Under the pieces are notes generated by a model. It was not told the origin of the DNA, did not search any database, and was given only the letters and a program-made list of their open reading frames with translations. This document shows positions 36,575 through 45,980 of a stretch of DNA of 64,000 nucleotides, in pieces. This stretch comes from an uncultured Bacteroidales bacterium (GTDB lineage Bacteria > Bacteroidota > Bacteroidia > Bacteroidales > WCHB1-69), in the NCBI GenBank assembly GCA_905235135.1, contig CAJOKR010000039.1:1-64000 (forward strand). The letters are read 5' to 3'. Made by a program: the position numbers and the translations under genes. Numbering within the stretch: the stretch's first letter is position 1; the number at the start of each line of letters is the position of its first letter.

Positions 36575-36751
36575 GACCTGAGACTTAAGACTTGAGACTT
36601 GAGACTTGAGCCCTTAAACCCTAAACCTTAAACCCTAAACCTTAAACCCTAAACCTTAAACCCTAAACCTTAAACCCTAAACCTTAAACCCTAAACCTTA
36701 AACCCTAAACAAACCCTAAACCTTAAACCCTAAACCTTAAACCTTAAACCA
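36562..36751. repeat. GACTTGAGACTT tract followed by telomere-like AAACCCT/AAACCTT array
   Basis: 36562-36608 is ACTTAAGACTTGAGACTTGAG; 36609-36751 alternates CTTAAACCCTAAAC about ten times. The array directly abuts the stop codon of the sulfatase gene at 36753. Confidence 0.9.
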
Positions 36752-36752
36752 T

Positions 36753-38687
36753 CTACGGCAGCAAGTCTCCCCTTCCTACATGCTCATAATACGACTGGAG
36801 CAGGGCTTTCAAATCCTGCTCCAGCTTTTTTTGTGCCGGAGAGTTCATATTCAGGATATTGCGCTGCTGGAGCGTGTCGTCGGCGGCATAGACATACAGA
36901 CTGCGGTTGCCGTCGAAGTAGAGGCTCAGCGAGTCGGTCAGTGCCTGGTAGGTCTGCTGCACGCAGTTGGTCACCAACGGTTTGCGGTCGGGTTCATTGA
37001 AGACATCGCGGCCGAAAGCGAAATAGGGTTTGTCGTAACCCATCAGTCCAAGAGTGGTCGGCATGATGTCAATCTGCTGGGTTACAGACTCATAGCGGCC
37101 CTTGACGGAGTGGTCGGGGGTGAACATGAAATAGATGATCGCCGTGTTTCCCCTCGCCGTGCGCGTCTCCTCGGCGGCGATCTGCGGCGACACGTGGTCG
37201 GCCACGAAGATGAAGAGCGTGTTCTCGTACCAGGGCATCTTGGAGGCCGTCTCGAAGAACTTGCGCAGCGAGAGGTCGGTGTAGGCCACGCAGGGCTGCA
37301 CCAGCGTGTTTCCCTGCGGCATCTTGCCCGCGTACTCCTCCGGCAGGTCGTAGGGATGGTGTGAGCTCAGCGTGAACACCGACGTGAAGAACGGCGTCTG
37401 CTGACGGTTAAGTTCCTCTGCCACATACTGCAGGAACAGCATATCCCAAATGCCCCACACGTTGGCGTTCCCCTTTCCGGGGTGCAACTTCTCAAAATCC
37501 TCCCGATTGTGGAAATTCTCGATGCCGCACAGCGTTCCGAAGGCCTCAAAGCCCATCTGGTTTCGGGTGGCGCCGCAGAAAAAGTGCGTATTGTAACCCT
37601 GCCGTGCGAGAATGCGGGGCAATGCTTCCAAATCGGTCAACACATTGGGCATCAGCGCGAAAGGAGTGCGGTATGACGGGATAGAAGCATATATGGACGG
37701 CAGTGCCTCGATGGACTTCATCCCGTTGGCAAAAGCGTTCGTGAAAACCAGTCCCTCCTGCATCAGCGAATCGAGGAAGGGGGTGTAGCCGCCGTTCGGG
37801 TTCAGGTGCGGGGCGAGATATTGCGAATGCTCCTTGCTGAAGCTTTCCAGCACGAAAATCACCACATTCTCGCCCGCAGCCACAGGCGTTTGCGTCAGGT
37901 TGGGATAGTGGTAGGGCGAGTAGAGCTCCGCTAACTTCTCCTCACTGAAATAGACCGGCGCATCCAACTGCCGCATCCCGATGGTGCGGAAGAGGCAGAA
38001 CGGGTTGCTCAGCACCAACGCCGCCTTCTGGGGCGACTGCGTGTAATAGGCCGCATTACCGATGGATATGGGGAACGCCTTCTTGTCCGTCGAACCCCGG
38101 ATGCCGAGAATCCACAACGGTACCGCCAACGCCAAAATCAGCGTCCCGACCCCGTAATACGACCACTTGTTCGTCAGCTCGGTGGGATGATATTTAATCC
38201 GCTTATAGACAAAAAACAGCAGGAAAATCAAAGCAGCGGCCAACAGCACTAAATACCAGTTTTCGCCCAACGCCTTGAACAGAATGTCGAACGTATTATC
38301 ATTCTCGCGGAAAAAGTGCATTTCTTCGGAAGTGATCCGTTTGAAAGCGTAACGGAAATAGACGACATCGGAGAGGTTCAGCGCCACCAGACCGAGGGAA
38401 TTGGTAATCCCGTAAATCCAAAACAGCGCCTTCTGGTAGCCACTTTTTTCACGGAAGCGGAAGGGCAGCAGCGACATCAGGATGAACGGCGTGTTCAGGA
38501 AGAAGATGGAGGCGGTGGCGAATTTCAGCGATCCGGCCAGCAGCATAGGAATTTCCGACCACGTCAGCGACCCGAGCAACATCCGGTTATAACCGTAAAA
38601 GGCGGCCTGCGTCACCAGGATGCAGCCGTAGAGCGGCAGCAGCCGCAACACCATCGTCGTCAGATCGTTTTGGAGTATCTTTTTCAT
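36753..38687 (-). CDS. LTA synthase family sulfatase-like membrane protein
   Basis: A 644-residue alkaline-phosphatase-superfamily enzyme. Five N-terminal membrane helices (to about residue 210) precede the extracytoplasmic catalytic domain: VIFVLESFSKEH with the metal-binding Glu, FANGMKSIEALPSIYASI with the position of the nucleophilic Thr/Ser, and LFIFVADHVSP with the Asp-His metal ligands. In Gram-negative bacteria such proteins transfer phosphoglycerol or phosphoethanolamine to envelope glycans or lipids; substrate not decidable. The gene is framed by telomere-like arrays on both sides. Confidence 0.9.
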   Translation of the reverse strand: MKKILQNDLTTMVLRLLPLYGCILVTQAAFYGYNRMLLGSLTWSEIPMLLAGSLKFATASIFFLNTPFILMSLLPFRFREKSGYQKALFWIYGITNSLGLVALNLSDVVYFRYAFKRITSEEMHFFRENDNTFDILFKALGENWYLVLLAAALIFLLFFVYKRIKYHPTELTNKWSYYGVGTLILALAVPLWILGIRGSTDKKAFPISIGNAAYYTQSPQKAALVLSNPFCLFRTIGMRQLDAPVYFSEEKLAELYSPYHYPNLTQTPVAAGENVVIFVLESFSKEHSQYLAPHLNPNGGYTPFLDSLMQEGLVFTNAFANGMKSIEALPSIYASIPSYRTPFALMPNVLTDLEALPRILARQGYNTHFFCGATRNQMGFEAFGTLCGIENFHNREDFEKLHPGKGNANVWGIWDMLFLQYVAEELNRQQTPFFTSVFTLSSHHPYDLPEEYAGKMPQGNTLVQPCVAYTDLSLRKFFETASKMPWYENTLFIFVADHVSPQIAAEETRTARGNTAIIYFMFTPDHSVKGRYESVTQQIDIMPTTLGLMGYDKPYFAFGRDVFNEPDRKPLVTNCVQQTYQALTDSLSLYFDGNRSLYVYAADDTLQQRNILNMNSPAQKKLEQDLKALLQSYYEHVGRGDLLP

Positions 38688-38695
38688 TACCTTAA

Positions 38696-38812
38696 TCCTT
38701 AAACTCTAAACTCTAAACCCTAAACCTTAAACCCTAAACCTTAAACCTTAAACTCTAAACCTTAAACCTTAAACCTTAAACCTTAAACCTAAAACCTTAA
38801 ACCTAAAAAAAG
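38696..38812. repeat. telomere-like AAACCCT/AAACCTT array
   Basis: About 15 units of CTTAAACC(C)T(A)AAAC between the divergent sulfatase and lipid-kinase genes, including their promoter area. Confidence 0.9.
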
Positions 38813-38837
38813 CGGGCAAAAATATACAATTTTTCTG

Positions 38838-38845
38838 TATTTTTG
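38838..38845 (+). promoter_or_regulatory. -7 box of the lipid-kinase gene
   Basis: TATTTTTG 25 bases before ATG 38871; it shows that 38871, not the frame starting at 38843, is the true start, and so exposes the frameshift in the gene. Confidence 0.65.
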
Positions 38846-38870
38846 CCGCATTCAAAATCTATCAGCGGAT

Positions 38871-39742
38871 TATGTCCAAAAAACGGATACTCTTCATCGT
38901 CAACCCCATTTCCGGACAAGCGGCGGTTCGGGGAGGAAGCGGCTGCCGTTCTGAGCGGCGGGGACATCCAGTATGAAATCGTCTTCACGGAACGTGCCGG
39001 ACATGCCACCGAATTGGCGACAGCAGCTGTAGGCAACTACGACATTGTAGCGGCTGCAGGCGGCGACGGCACCCTCAACGAAGTGGCTCGGGGGCTTCTC
39101 CACAGCGACACCGCCATGGCCGTAATCCCCTGCGGTTCCGGTAACGGACTGGCCCGATGCCTGCATCTCCCGCTGAAGACTTCCGAAGCAATCCAACTTC
39201 TAAGGCAAGGTAAGATAGAGCGCATTGACACGGCCACGGTCAACGGGAAACTCTTCCTGAGTGTTGCCGGCATCGGTCTCGACGCGCAAACCGCCGACGA
39301 TTTCGCCCGGGATCCGCGCCGCGGGTTCATCCCTTACGCCCACTACGCCACTAACAACTACTTCCATCTCAAGCCGGAAACGGACCGTATCACCTTCGAC
39401 GGAAGTAAAACGCTGACCTGCAGTCCGATGCTCGTCACATTCGCAAACTCCAACCAATACGGCTACAACGCGGTCATCGCGCCACACGCCTCGCTCCAGG
39501 ACGGGCTGCTCGACACCTGCATCCTCAGCCGCCCGCCCCTGCCCGTCATTCCCGCCTTCGTGGGTATGCTGATGCACGGGCACCTCGACCGATCCCGCTA
39601 TCTCACGGAAATACAGTCGGCACACATCACCGTGGAACGACCCTCCGCCGGTGTGGTGAACATCGACGGGGAACCGGTCATGATGGACGCGCTTCTCGAC
39701 GTCCGTATCTTGCCGCAAAGCCTAAAGGTAGTGATACCGTAA
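38871..39742 (+). pseudogene. diacylglycerol kinase-family gene with an early frameshift
   Basis: A YegS/BmrU/DgkB-type lipid kinase. The start ATG at 38871 gives KKRILFIVNPISG, the family's first strand and phosphate loop, then the frame breaks near 38910-38920; the main frame resumes with KRRFGEEAAAVLSGGDIQYE and runs intact through the nucleotide-binding AAGGDGTLNEVARGL, IPCGSGNGLARCL and the C-terminal NIDGEPVMMD. Two bases are missing or one is extra. All other motifs are intact, so this may be an error in the sequence. Full length would be about 290 residues, normal for the family. Confidence 0.8.
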
Positions 39743-39745
39743 TGT

Positions 39746-39773
39746 GTGGAGACGCAAAATTTTGCGTCTCTAC
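39746..39773. repeat. GTAGAGACG-family palindrome (GTGGAGACG variant), CAAAATTTTG core
   Basis: Lies between two convergent genes; likely two-way terminator position. Confidence 0.8.
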
Positions 39774-39777
39774 CACG

Positions 39778-40560
39778 TCAAAACTGTCTCAAGCCTTTCT
39801 CATCAAACGGATCAAGGGAGAAAATGTCGTCACTACTGACTCGGATAACCAGCAATCCCTCTTTGTGGGCGAGTTCGGCGACCTCTCTTTCATAGTTGAC
39901 GGCGGCGACGGCAGCGACAACCCTTTTGTCGGCCAACTCGGGGAAAAGTTTCCGGAAAAGGCCCATCTGATGCAGAAACCTGTACAATTCTTCCTTGGTG
40001 AAGTTCGTCTTGACCTCGATAGGGACGGCCATTGTCTCGTTGCTGAGCAGGACATCCACCTCCATCGCAATATTCTCGGCTTTGAGCTTTCTTTTTAGGT
40101 TTTTACCACTATTATGCAGTTCGAGACCAGCCTCTTTGAAAATCTTCTCCACAGAAGAACTCACCAGACCTTCCACGATATGGCCTGTGGTGCCGCTTAG
40201 TTGGCGGGAAAGTTTTTTTACCTCCATAGAGGTCTCTTTAATCTGCTTGTCCGTCTCCTTAATTTGCTTGTCCGTCTCCTTAATCATTTCTTTCAGTTCC
40301 CGACTGCTCTGCTCGGAAGCTTCTGAGATTTGTGCGATTTCATCTAACGTCTTTCTCATGTTTTTCGTCCAGCGTTCGCACTCTATGCGGGATCTCTCAG
40401 CCCATTCGTCGCATTCGCTGATTTTCCGGGATTGTTCGGCGTTTTCCATAAGCATTCTGCTAATTGTCATTTCATGCTTGTCGATTCTTTCGGAGTTTTT
40501 CTGGACCATCTGCCTCAGTTGCGGCAGCTCGGGCTCCATTAGCGTAATTTCTTTGTCCAT
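39778..40560 (-). CDS. coiled-coil protein with PD-(D/E)XK-like C-terminal domain
   Basis: A 260-residue soluble protein. Residues 1-115 form a coiled coil with a tandem KETDKQI repeat. The C-terminal half resembles the restriction-endonuclease-like fold of DUF3782-type proteins: AENIAMEVDVLLSN and VPIEVKTNFTKEEL supply the D...ExK pattern, followed by VVAAVAAVNYERE. Function unknown; the nuclease-like core may be inactive. Its minus-strand promoter TATCTTTG is at 40597-40604. Confidence 0.7.
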   Translation of the reverse strand: MDKEITLMEPELPQLRQMVQKNSERIDKHEMTISRMLMENAEQSRKISECDEWAERSRIECERWTKNMRKTLDEIAQISEASEQSSRELKEMIKETDKQIKETDKQIKETSMEVKKLSRQLSGTTGHIVEGLVSSSVEKIFKEAGLELHNSGKNLKRKLKAENIAMEVDVLLSNETMAVPIEVKTNFTKEELYRFLHQMGLFRKLFPELADKRVVAAVAAVNYEREVAELAHKEGLLVIRVSSDDIFSLDPFDEKGLRQF

Positions 40561-40596
40561 GATTACAAATTTAAATGAGTACTTAAATTAACGCCG

Positions 40597-40604
40597 CAAA
40601 GATA
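40597..40604 (-). promoter_or_regulatory. -7 box of the coiled-coil protein gene
   Basis: Minus-strand TATCTTTG about 36 bases upstream of the ATG. Confidence 0.6.
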
Positions 40605-40827
40605 TACTTTTTATTAATACAATCCGCCGTGTTGTTAATATTTTTTTGAATGTTGATTTTTTTGCAATTAACTGAATGTTTTTGGCAAAAAACGCACTGT
40701 TTCCTGCTTCTTGCCCGTTTTGGGAGGAAATGTTTTTGACAACCCTCGAAGGCTGGAGGATGCAAAAACGAAGGGCGCAGCACCTCAGCCACACCCCTCT
40801 TTTCAACTTTCAAGTTTCAAGTCTATT

Positions 40828-42359
40828 CTATTCCGAATCGCGGAGACGGCGAGCGAAATAACCGAAGAACTTGGTGTCGTCGGAGAACGTCTGATTCTCA
40901 GACACCGGCTCATCCCGCAGACAGCGGACCGAACGGCCGTATTTCAGAGCGTCGTAAGCAAGGGCTACCACATCGTACGTGACCATTCCAAGACGGAAGA
41001 AATATCCCGTGGAATCTGAACCCGGTTGAGTTGAAGAAGACCAGAAATGCGCATCCTTACCTGGATCAAATTCGCGTCCACCCAAACCCGTAACGGTATC
41101 TATATTACCTCCGAGATTGTCGTACCACGCTCCAGCAGGAACGGCGGAGAAATAGGAGGCATCGTTGAGATAGTCCGAACCCTGATATTGCGGGCTGCAG
41201 GGTCTGGCAACGGCATCATTATTAATGGTATATGTTATGGGGGGCGTTTCAACATTAAACCAGTAATTCCGGGAAGCCACCGCTTTGGCCAAATTCGAAT
41301 TGTCGTTGTCGCACCAATATTCGGGATGCGCTTACTGATGAGATCTTTCCAATCGTTGGTGTCCGGCACATGCCAGCCCGTGGGACAGAGATTGTTACCA
41401 ACGGTGGCATATCCGTTGTAGTAGAAACCAAAGATGGAGTCCGGGGCAGTGGTCTGTTTAACGATGTCACTGTTTTTATCGGTTTCACTCAACCGATAGT
41501 AAGCGGGGACCGTTGTTCCAATCTGATTAGAAATAGCACTGCCGTTACGATATTTCGTGGTGCGCAGGTTGGTCTTGGTCCAGCACTGCTCGCCTATTTG
41601 CACAGTCTCGTAGTGGTTGTCGTCAGCATCCTTTATCTTGGAGGTGCCGCAGACGAAAGTTTCGGGTTGGGGTTCGGGCCCGGGTTGTGGTTCGGGTTGA
41701 GGTTCCGGCTCGGGCGTAGGATTATCAACCTCTTTCACACAGCGCACACTCGCGCAGATGTTTACGGTGTTATCCAAATGGATGAAATCATTACAATGAC
41801 ACGGCATCTCAAAAATGGTAAGTACCGGTGTGCCGTTCACAATTTCCACAGCCCACAGATACCCGCCGGAGAGCAGGTCCTCGAAACGGCTTGTCATGCC
41901 GTTGTAGATTCCCGAAGCGTTCCAGGAAAAGCCCGTGCTATTGTTGCCTACAACGTTGACCCAGCCCGTGACAGAGCGCAAATCATCTGCAGTATAGTTG
42001 GCCCTCAGCTGCTCAAAATAGGCCACAGTAGGCAGATACCAGCCGTCGGGACAGATGCCCTGCATACGGCCGTCAGCATCCATACTGCCATCCTGCATGA
42101 CGGCAGCCGCATCGTAAAGGCGCCCGTACGCAGCCACGTTTTCAGCCACATCAGGATGCTGCATGCTCTCGTACGCATACACGTTGCCCAAGACCACGCA
42201 CGATTCCGTAGCCAGATTCTTACTCATCCAACAGACATTGCCAAGACGCACAGTCGGATACTTGAGGTTGTCGCAATCGATAACCGTATCGCATTCCGTA
42301 ACCGTAACATTTTGAGACTGCGCATGGACCGCGGTGGTCAAACAGAATGCAAACAGCAT
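40828..42359 (-). pseudogene. two-domain FISUMP surface protein, frameshifted
   Basis: Signal peptide (FCLMLFAFCLTTAVHAQ), a first FISUMP domain (TVRLGNVCWMSKNLATESC, CPDGWYLPT, ASVRCVKE), a Pro-Glu-Gln-rich linker (PEPEPQPEPQPGPEPQPE), then a second FISUMP domain (DDNHYETVQIGEQCWTKTNL, CPTGWHVPDTNDWKDLIS). The frame breaks near 41330-41337, where one base seems missing; reading resumes with AHPEYWCDNDNSNLAKAV and ends in the expected SVRCLRDE. A minus-strand TACTTTCG box is at 42430-42437. The start is uncertain: the only ATG before the signal core is at 42359. Surface role unknown. Confidence 0.75.
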
Positions 42360-42590
42360 TAAACAGAACGTTTTTCTCTTTTCAGAAATAAATATTCTCT
42401 TATAGGTTAATGGTGTTAAAAAAAGCGCGCGAAAGTACAAAAAAGACGAATTGGCAGGCGGCTTTTTTTCACTTTTTATTAACCGCGACAAGTCCCCGTA
42501 ATCTATTCATCATTCTGTGATTTGCCGCGTCACATCGCGCAGGAACTTTTTGGTATTGTAGGAAATAACATAATTATTCGACCCTACGTA

Positions 42591-42616
42591 TTGTGTAAAG
42601 AAAAAATGTACTTTTG
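42591..42616 (+). promoter_or_regulatory. promoter of the BspA-type gene
   Basis: TTGTG at 42591-42595 and TACTTTTG at 42609-42616; textbook Bacteroidota promoter, 47 bases before the ATG. Confidence 0.75.
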
Positions 42617-42663
42617 CGGCTTTACTTTTGTCACATCTTATAAACCAACAAAGTTGTATTATC

Positions 42664-44103
42664 ATGAGTAAAAAAGTTTTACTTGCGACTATTCTTGTGA
42701 TGACAATGTCTCTTTGGCAGGGCGTGAAGGCCCAGGATTCAGTCTTCAGCTATGCTTATCAGGGCAACACGCTGTACTACATCATCGACTCGACCGGCAA
42801 CGCCGTGGTGGTTCCGCCGCTGTGGCCGGATTACGACGAGACGAACGATGCCACCTGGACCGGCTACACCGAGCCGTCGGGAGCCGTGGTGGTGCCCGAC
42901 TCGGTGCCTTTCGGCGGCACGATGCACGCCGTCACTGAGGTAGGCCACGACGCCGTCTACAATTGCGAGTTGGTAACCTCCATCACATTGCCCTCCTCCG
43001 TCACCGCTTTCGGCGAGTACGCCTTCGGCAAGTGCTTCAGCCTGACCTCATTCACTGTCCCAGAGGGTGCCACCGAATTGTCTAGCCGGTGTTTCTGGAA
43101 CGACCCGCAGCTCGCGTCGGTCACTTTCCCCTTGAGCCTTGAGCAAATCAACTACAGGGCTTTCTACCATTGCAATAGCCTCCAGTCCATATTCCTTCCT
43201 GATGGTTTGACAACCATTGGCAACCAAGCTTTCTTCGAATGTACGGGACTCCAGTCTGTGTCATTCCCTAATGGTCTGACAACTCTTGGCACTGCCGCTT
43301 TTTATGGATGTAGCAATCTTCAGTCTGTTGACGTTCCTGGCAGCGTAAGCGTTATCGACGAGTGGTGCTTTAACCAATGCAGCAATCTCGCCTCTGTCAC
43401 CCTGCACGAGGGCACGGAAACCATCGGATCTTGTGCCTTCAGAGAATGCACAAGCCTTACCACCATCAACTACCCCTCAACGCTGAAGGAAATAGGCGAT
43501 TATTCATTCCAGTTCGACAGTCTGCTCGCCATCCCCCTCATTCTCCCGGAGAGCCTCACCTATTTGGGCGTTGTTGCATACGGAGATTGCCATAGCATTG
43601 TCACGGCGAGTCTGCCTGGATCGATAGGAGAAGTTCCTGGTGAGTTGTTTTATGGCTGCAGATCCCTTTCGACGGTCACCCTCGGGGATGGTATTTGGTC
43701 TATCGGTGAGCAAGCCTTCAATCATTGCCCGAATATTGATACCCTCTTTGTGAAGAGTGCATATCCTCCGGGTGTGGGGCCTCTCACAGACAGCACCTTC
43801 TTCACGTATAATTCCATCGTTGTCGTTCCCTGTGGTACCAGAAATGTGTATATCGCTGATCCAATTTGGAGTGAGTTCGCGGAAATCATTGAGGACTGTG
43901 GCGCAGGCATCCATGAGGAGGATTTTCCCGAAGTCAAGATTCGTGTCGAAAACAGCTGCATTGTAGTTGACGGTGCCGAAGGTGAAACCGTCAGCATTTT
44001 CGATGTCAACGGCAGAAGCGTCCGCAACAGCGATTTGCCTTCCGGCGTCTATATCGTCATCGTCGGTAACCGTCCGGCAGAGAAAGTCGTGGTGATACGT
44101 TAA
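42664..44103 (+). CDS. BspA-type leucine-rich-repeat surface protein with T9SS-like C terminus
   Basis: A 479-residue exported protein. After the signal peptide (LATILVMTMSLWQGVKAQ) come about ten LRR_5 (BspA/TpLRR) units of roughly 23 residues, such as LQSVSFPNGLTTLGTAAFYG and LTTINYPSTLKEIGDYSF. The last 75 residues (VSIFDVNGRSVRNSDLPSG, VYIVIVGNRPAEKVVVIR) have the form of a type A type IX secretion sorting domain. BspA-type proteins mediate adhesion. The predicted cargo status links it to the type IX system whose plug gene lies at 5683-6955. Confidence 0.9.
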   Translation: MSKKVLLATILVMTMSLWQGVKAQDSVFSYAYQGNTLYYIIDSTGNAVVVPPLWPDYDETNDATWTGYTEPSGAVVVPDSVPFGGTMHAVTEVGHDAVYNCELVTSITLPSSVTAFGEYAFGKCFSLTSFTVPEGATELSSRCFWNDPQLASVTFPLSLEQINYRAFYHCNSLQSIFLPDGLTTIGNQAFFECTGLQSVSFPNGLTTLGTAAFYGCSNLQSVDVPGSVSVIDEWCFNQCSNLASVTLHEGTETIGSCAFRECTSLTTINYPSTLKEIGDYSFQFDSLLAIPLILPESLTYLGVVAYGDCHSIVTASLPGSIGEVPGELFYGCRSLSTVTLGDGIWSIGEQAFNHCPNIDTLFVKSAYPPGVGPLTDSTFFTYNSIVVVPCGTRNVYIADPIWSEFAEIIEDCGAGIHEEDFPEVKIRVENSCIVVDGAEGETVSIFDVNGRSVRNSDLPSGVYIVIVGNRPAEKVVVIR

Positions 44104-44110
44104 TGTTTAT

Positions 44111-44139
44111 GTAGAGCCGCCATATTATGACGGCTCTAC
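44111..44139. repeat. GTAGAGCCG palindrome, CCATATTATGA core
   Basis: Variant of the GTAGAGACG family, with both arms changed together (GTAGAGCCG / CGGCTCTAC), which indicates selection or mechanism preserving the pairing. Confidence 0.8.
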
Positions 44140-44165
44140 GGTGTGTGACATACATAAAAAAAACA

Positions 44166-44173
44166 TATCTTTG
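44166..44173 (+). promoter_or_regulatory. -7 box of pckA
   Basis: TATCTTTG about 36 bases before the pckA ATG. Confidence 0.65.
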
Positions 44174-44208
44174 CAACCTCGAAAAAATTTTACCAAACCC
44201 CATAAAAT

Positions 44209-45825
44209 ATGAAAGATTTAAGAGCAGAATTGCAAGCCCTGGGTGTGGAAAACCCCGTTGAGATTTACCACAATCTGTCGTACGACGAACTCTACAAACA
44301 CGAGACCAACCCCGCACTGACGGGCTATGAGAAGGCCTACCAGACCAAGTCGGGCGCCCTTTCGGTCGATACCGGTATCTTCACCGGCCGCTCGCCAAAA
44401 GACAAATACATTGTGAAAGACGAGAACACGAAGGACAACGTGTGGTGGTTCGACCCCAACAAGAAGGGTTCCGACAACAAGCCCATCGACCACAAGACCT
44501 GGGAGCACTTCCGCAAGCTTTGCCAGAAGCAGCTTTCCGGCAAGAAGGTCTATGTGATGGACGGCTACTGCGGCGCCAACGAGAACTCCCGCATGAAGGT
44601 GCGCTTCGTGTCGGAGGTGGCTTGGCAGGCCCACTTCGTGAAGAACATGTTCATCCGTCCCTCTGAGGAGGAACTCGCCGATTTCGAGCCCGACTTCGTG
44701 GTGCTGAACGCCGGCAAGACCACCAACCCCGACTGGAAAGAGATGGGGCTGAACAGCGAGGTCTTCGTGGCCTTCAACCTGACGGAGCGCATGGCCCTCA
44801 TCGGCGGCACCTGGTACGGCGGCGAGATGAAGAAGGGCATCTTCTCCGTGATGAACTACTTCCTGCCGTTGCGCGGAATGGCTGCCATGCACTGCTCGGC
44901 CAACGAAGGCAAGAACGGCGACACCGCCATCTTCTTCGGCCTCTCCGGCACCGGCAAGACGACCCTCTCCACCGACCCGAACCGCGCCCTCATCGGCGAC
45001 GACGAGCACGGCTACAACGGCGTCTTCAACTTCGAGGGCGGTTGCTATGCCAAGTGCATCAACCTCAGCGAGGAGAAAGAGCCCGACATCTTCCACGCCA
45101 TCCGTCGCGATGCGCTGTTGGAAAACCTCGTGGTGGATGCGGAAGGCAATATCGACTTCAACTCCGCCGAGAAGACCGAGAACACCCGTGTCTCCTACCC
45201 GATTTACCACATCGACAACATCGTGCGTCCGGTTTCCCGCGGCACCCATCCCAGCAAGATCATCTTCCTCTCCGCCGACGCTTTCGGCGTGCTGCCGCCG
45301 GTCTCCATCCTCAACAAGGAGCAGACCATGTACTACTACCTGAGCGGCTACACCGCCAAGTTGGCCGGCACCGAGCGCGGCATCGTGACCCCGCAGCCGA
45401 CCTTCTCCTCCTGCTTCGGCGCAGCCTTCCTGTTGCTGCATCCCACGAAATACGCTGAGGAACTGGCCAAGAAGCTCGAAGAGCACAACGCCACGGCCTA
45501 CTTGGTGAACACTGGCTGGGCTGGCGGCGGCTACGGCGTCGGCGAGCGCATCTCCCTGAAGGCCACCCGCGCCATCATCACGGCCATCCTCAACGACGAG
45601 CTCAAGAGCTGCGAAACCGAAATCGTGAAGCCTTTCAACTTGGTGATTCCGAAACACGTCACCGGCGTCGATGACAACATCCTGAATCCCGAGAACAGCT
45701 GGGCAGACAAGGCCGCCTTCAAGAAGAACGCCGACGAGTTGGCCGCAGCCTTCATCAAGAACTTCGCCAACTTCAGCGACACTGAGGAGGGCAAGGCACT
45801 GATCCCGTTCGGCCCGCAGATTTAA
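44209..45825 (+). CDS. pckA: phosphoenolpyruvate carboxykinase (ATP)
   Basis: Interconverts oxaloacetate and phosphoenolpyruvate with ATP; in succinate/propionate-forming Bacteroidales it runs in the carboxylating direction. The 538-residue length is normal. Visible motifs: [30 protein letters not shown], the P-loop [12 protein letters not shown], the metal site [10 protein letters not shown] and [14 protein letters not shown]. Codon use is strongly biased toward C-ending codons, in line with high expression. Monocistronic. Confidence 0.98.
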   Translation: MKDLRAELQALGVENPVEIYHNLSYDELYKHETNPALTGYEKAYQTKSGALSVDTGIFTGRSPKDKYIVKDENTKDNVWWFDPNKKGSDNKPIDHKTWEHFRKLCQKQLSGKKVYVMDGYCGANENSRMKVRFVSEVAWQAHFVKNMFIRPSEEELADFEPDFVVLNAGKTTNPDWKEMGLNSEVFVAFNLTERMALIGGTWYGGEMKKGIFSVMNYFLPLRGMAAMHCSANEGKNGDTAIFFGLSGTGKTTLSTDPNRALIGDDEHGYNGVFNFEGGCYAKCINLSEEKEPDIFHAIRRDALLENLVVDAEGNIDFNSAEKTENTRVSYPIYHIDNIVRPVSRGTHPSKIIFLSADAFGVLPPVSILNKEQTMYYYLSGYTAKLAGTERGIVTPQPTFSSCFGAAFLLLHPTKYAEELAKKLEEHNATAYLVNTGWAGGGYGVGERISLKATRAIITAILNDELKSCETEIVKPFNLVIPKHVTGVDDNILNPENSWADKAAFKKNADELAAAFIKNFANFSDTEEGKALIPFGPQI

Positions 45826-45884
45826 TGGTTATTGGTTATAGGTTATTGAAGCCTTATAATCAGATTTAAATTAAAAATTATTCA

Positions 45885-45960
45885 TTAAGCAGCCTCGAAG
45901 AGGCAAAACGCACGAAGTGCAATTAACCCCACATAAGCGACGAAGGAGCGCAATGTGGGG
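45885..45960. repeat. dispersed 70-bp element, copy 4
   Basis: GCAGCCTCGAAGAGGC and CCCCACAT...ATGTGGGG hairpin; both arms changed together relative to the other copies (CACAC to CACAT, GTGTG to ATGTG). It ends 20 bases before the pepE ATG. Confidence 0.85.
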
Positions 45961-45980
45961 GTTCACCAAAAGAAAAGATT

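Noticed and set aside
36609..36751. CRISPR array
   Set aside because: The repeats are short, directly adjacent words without spacers of constant length; no cas genes are present.
36609..38812. Chromosome end or true telomere
   Set aside because: The arrays are internal, between intact genes on both sides, and occur at several places.
40583..40827. Small minus-strand genes in the gap before the FISUMP gene
   Set aside because: Two overlapping frames of 72-76 codons without promoter, ribosome binding site or recognisable product; the region reads as plain intergenic DNA.
44218..45657. 479-residue open frame antisense to pckA
   Set aside because: Shadow of the GC-rich, strongly codon-biased pckA gene; low-complexity Val/His/Gly-rich product, no promoter or ribosome binding site.
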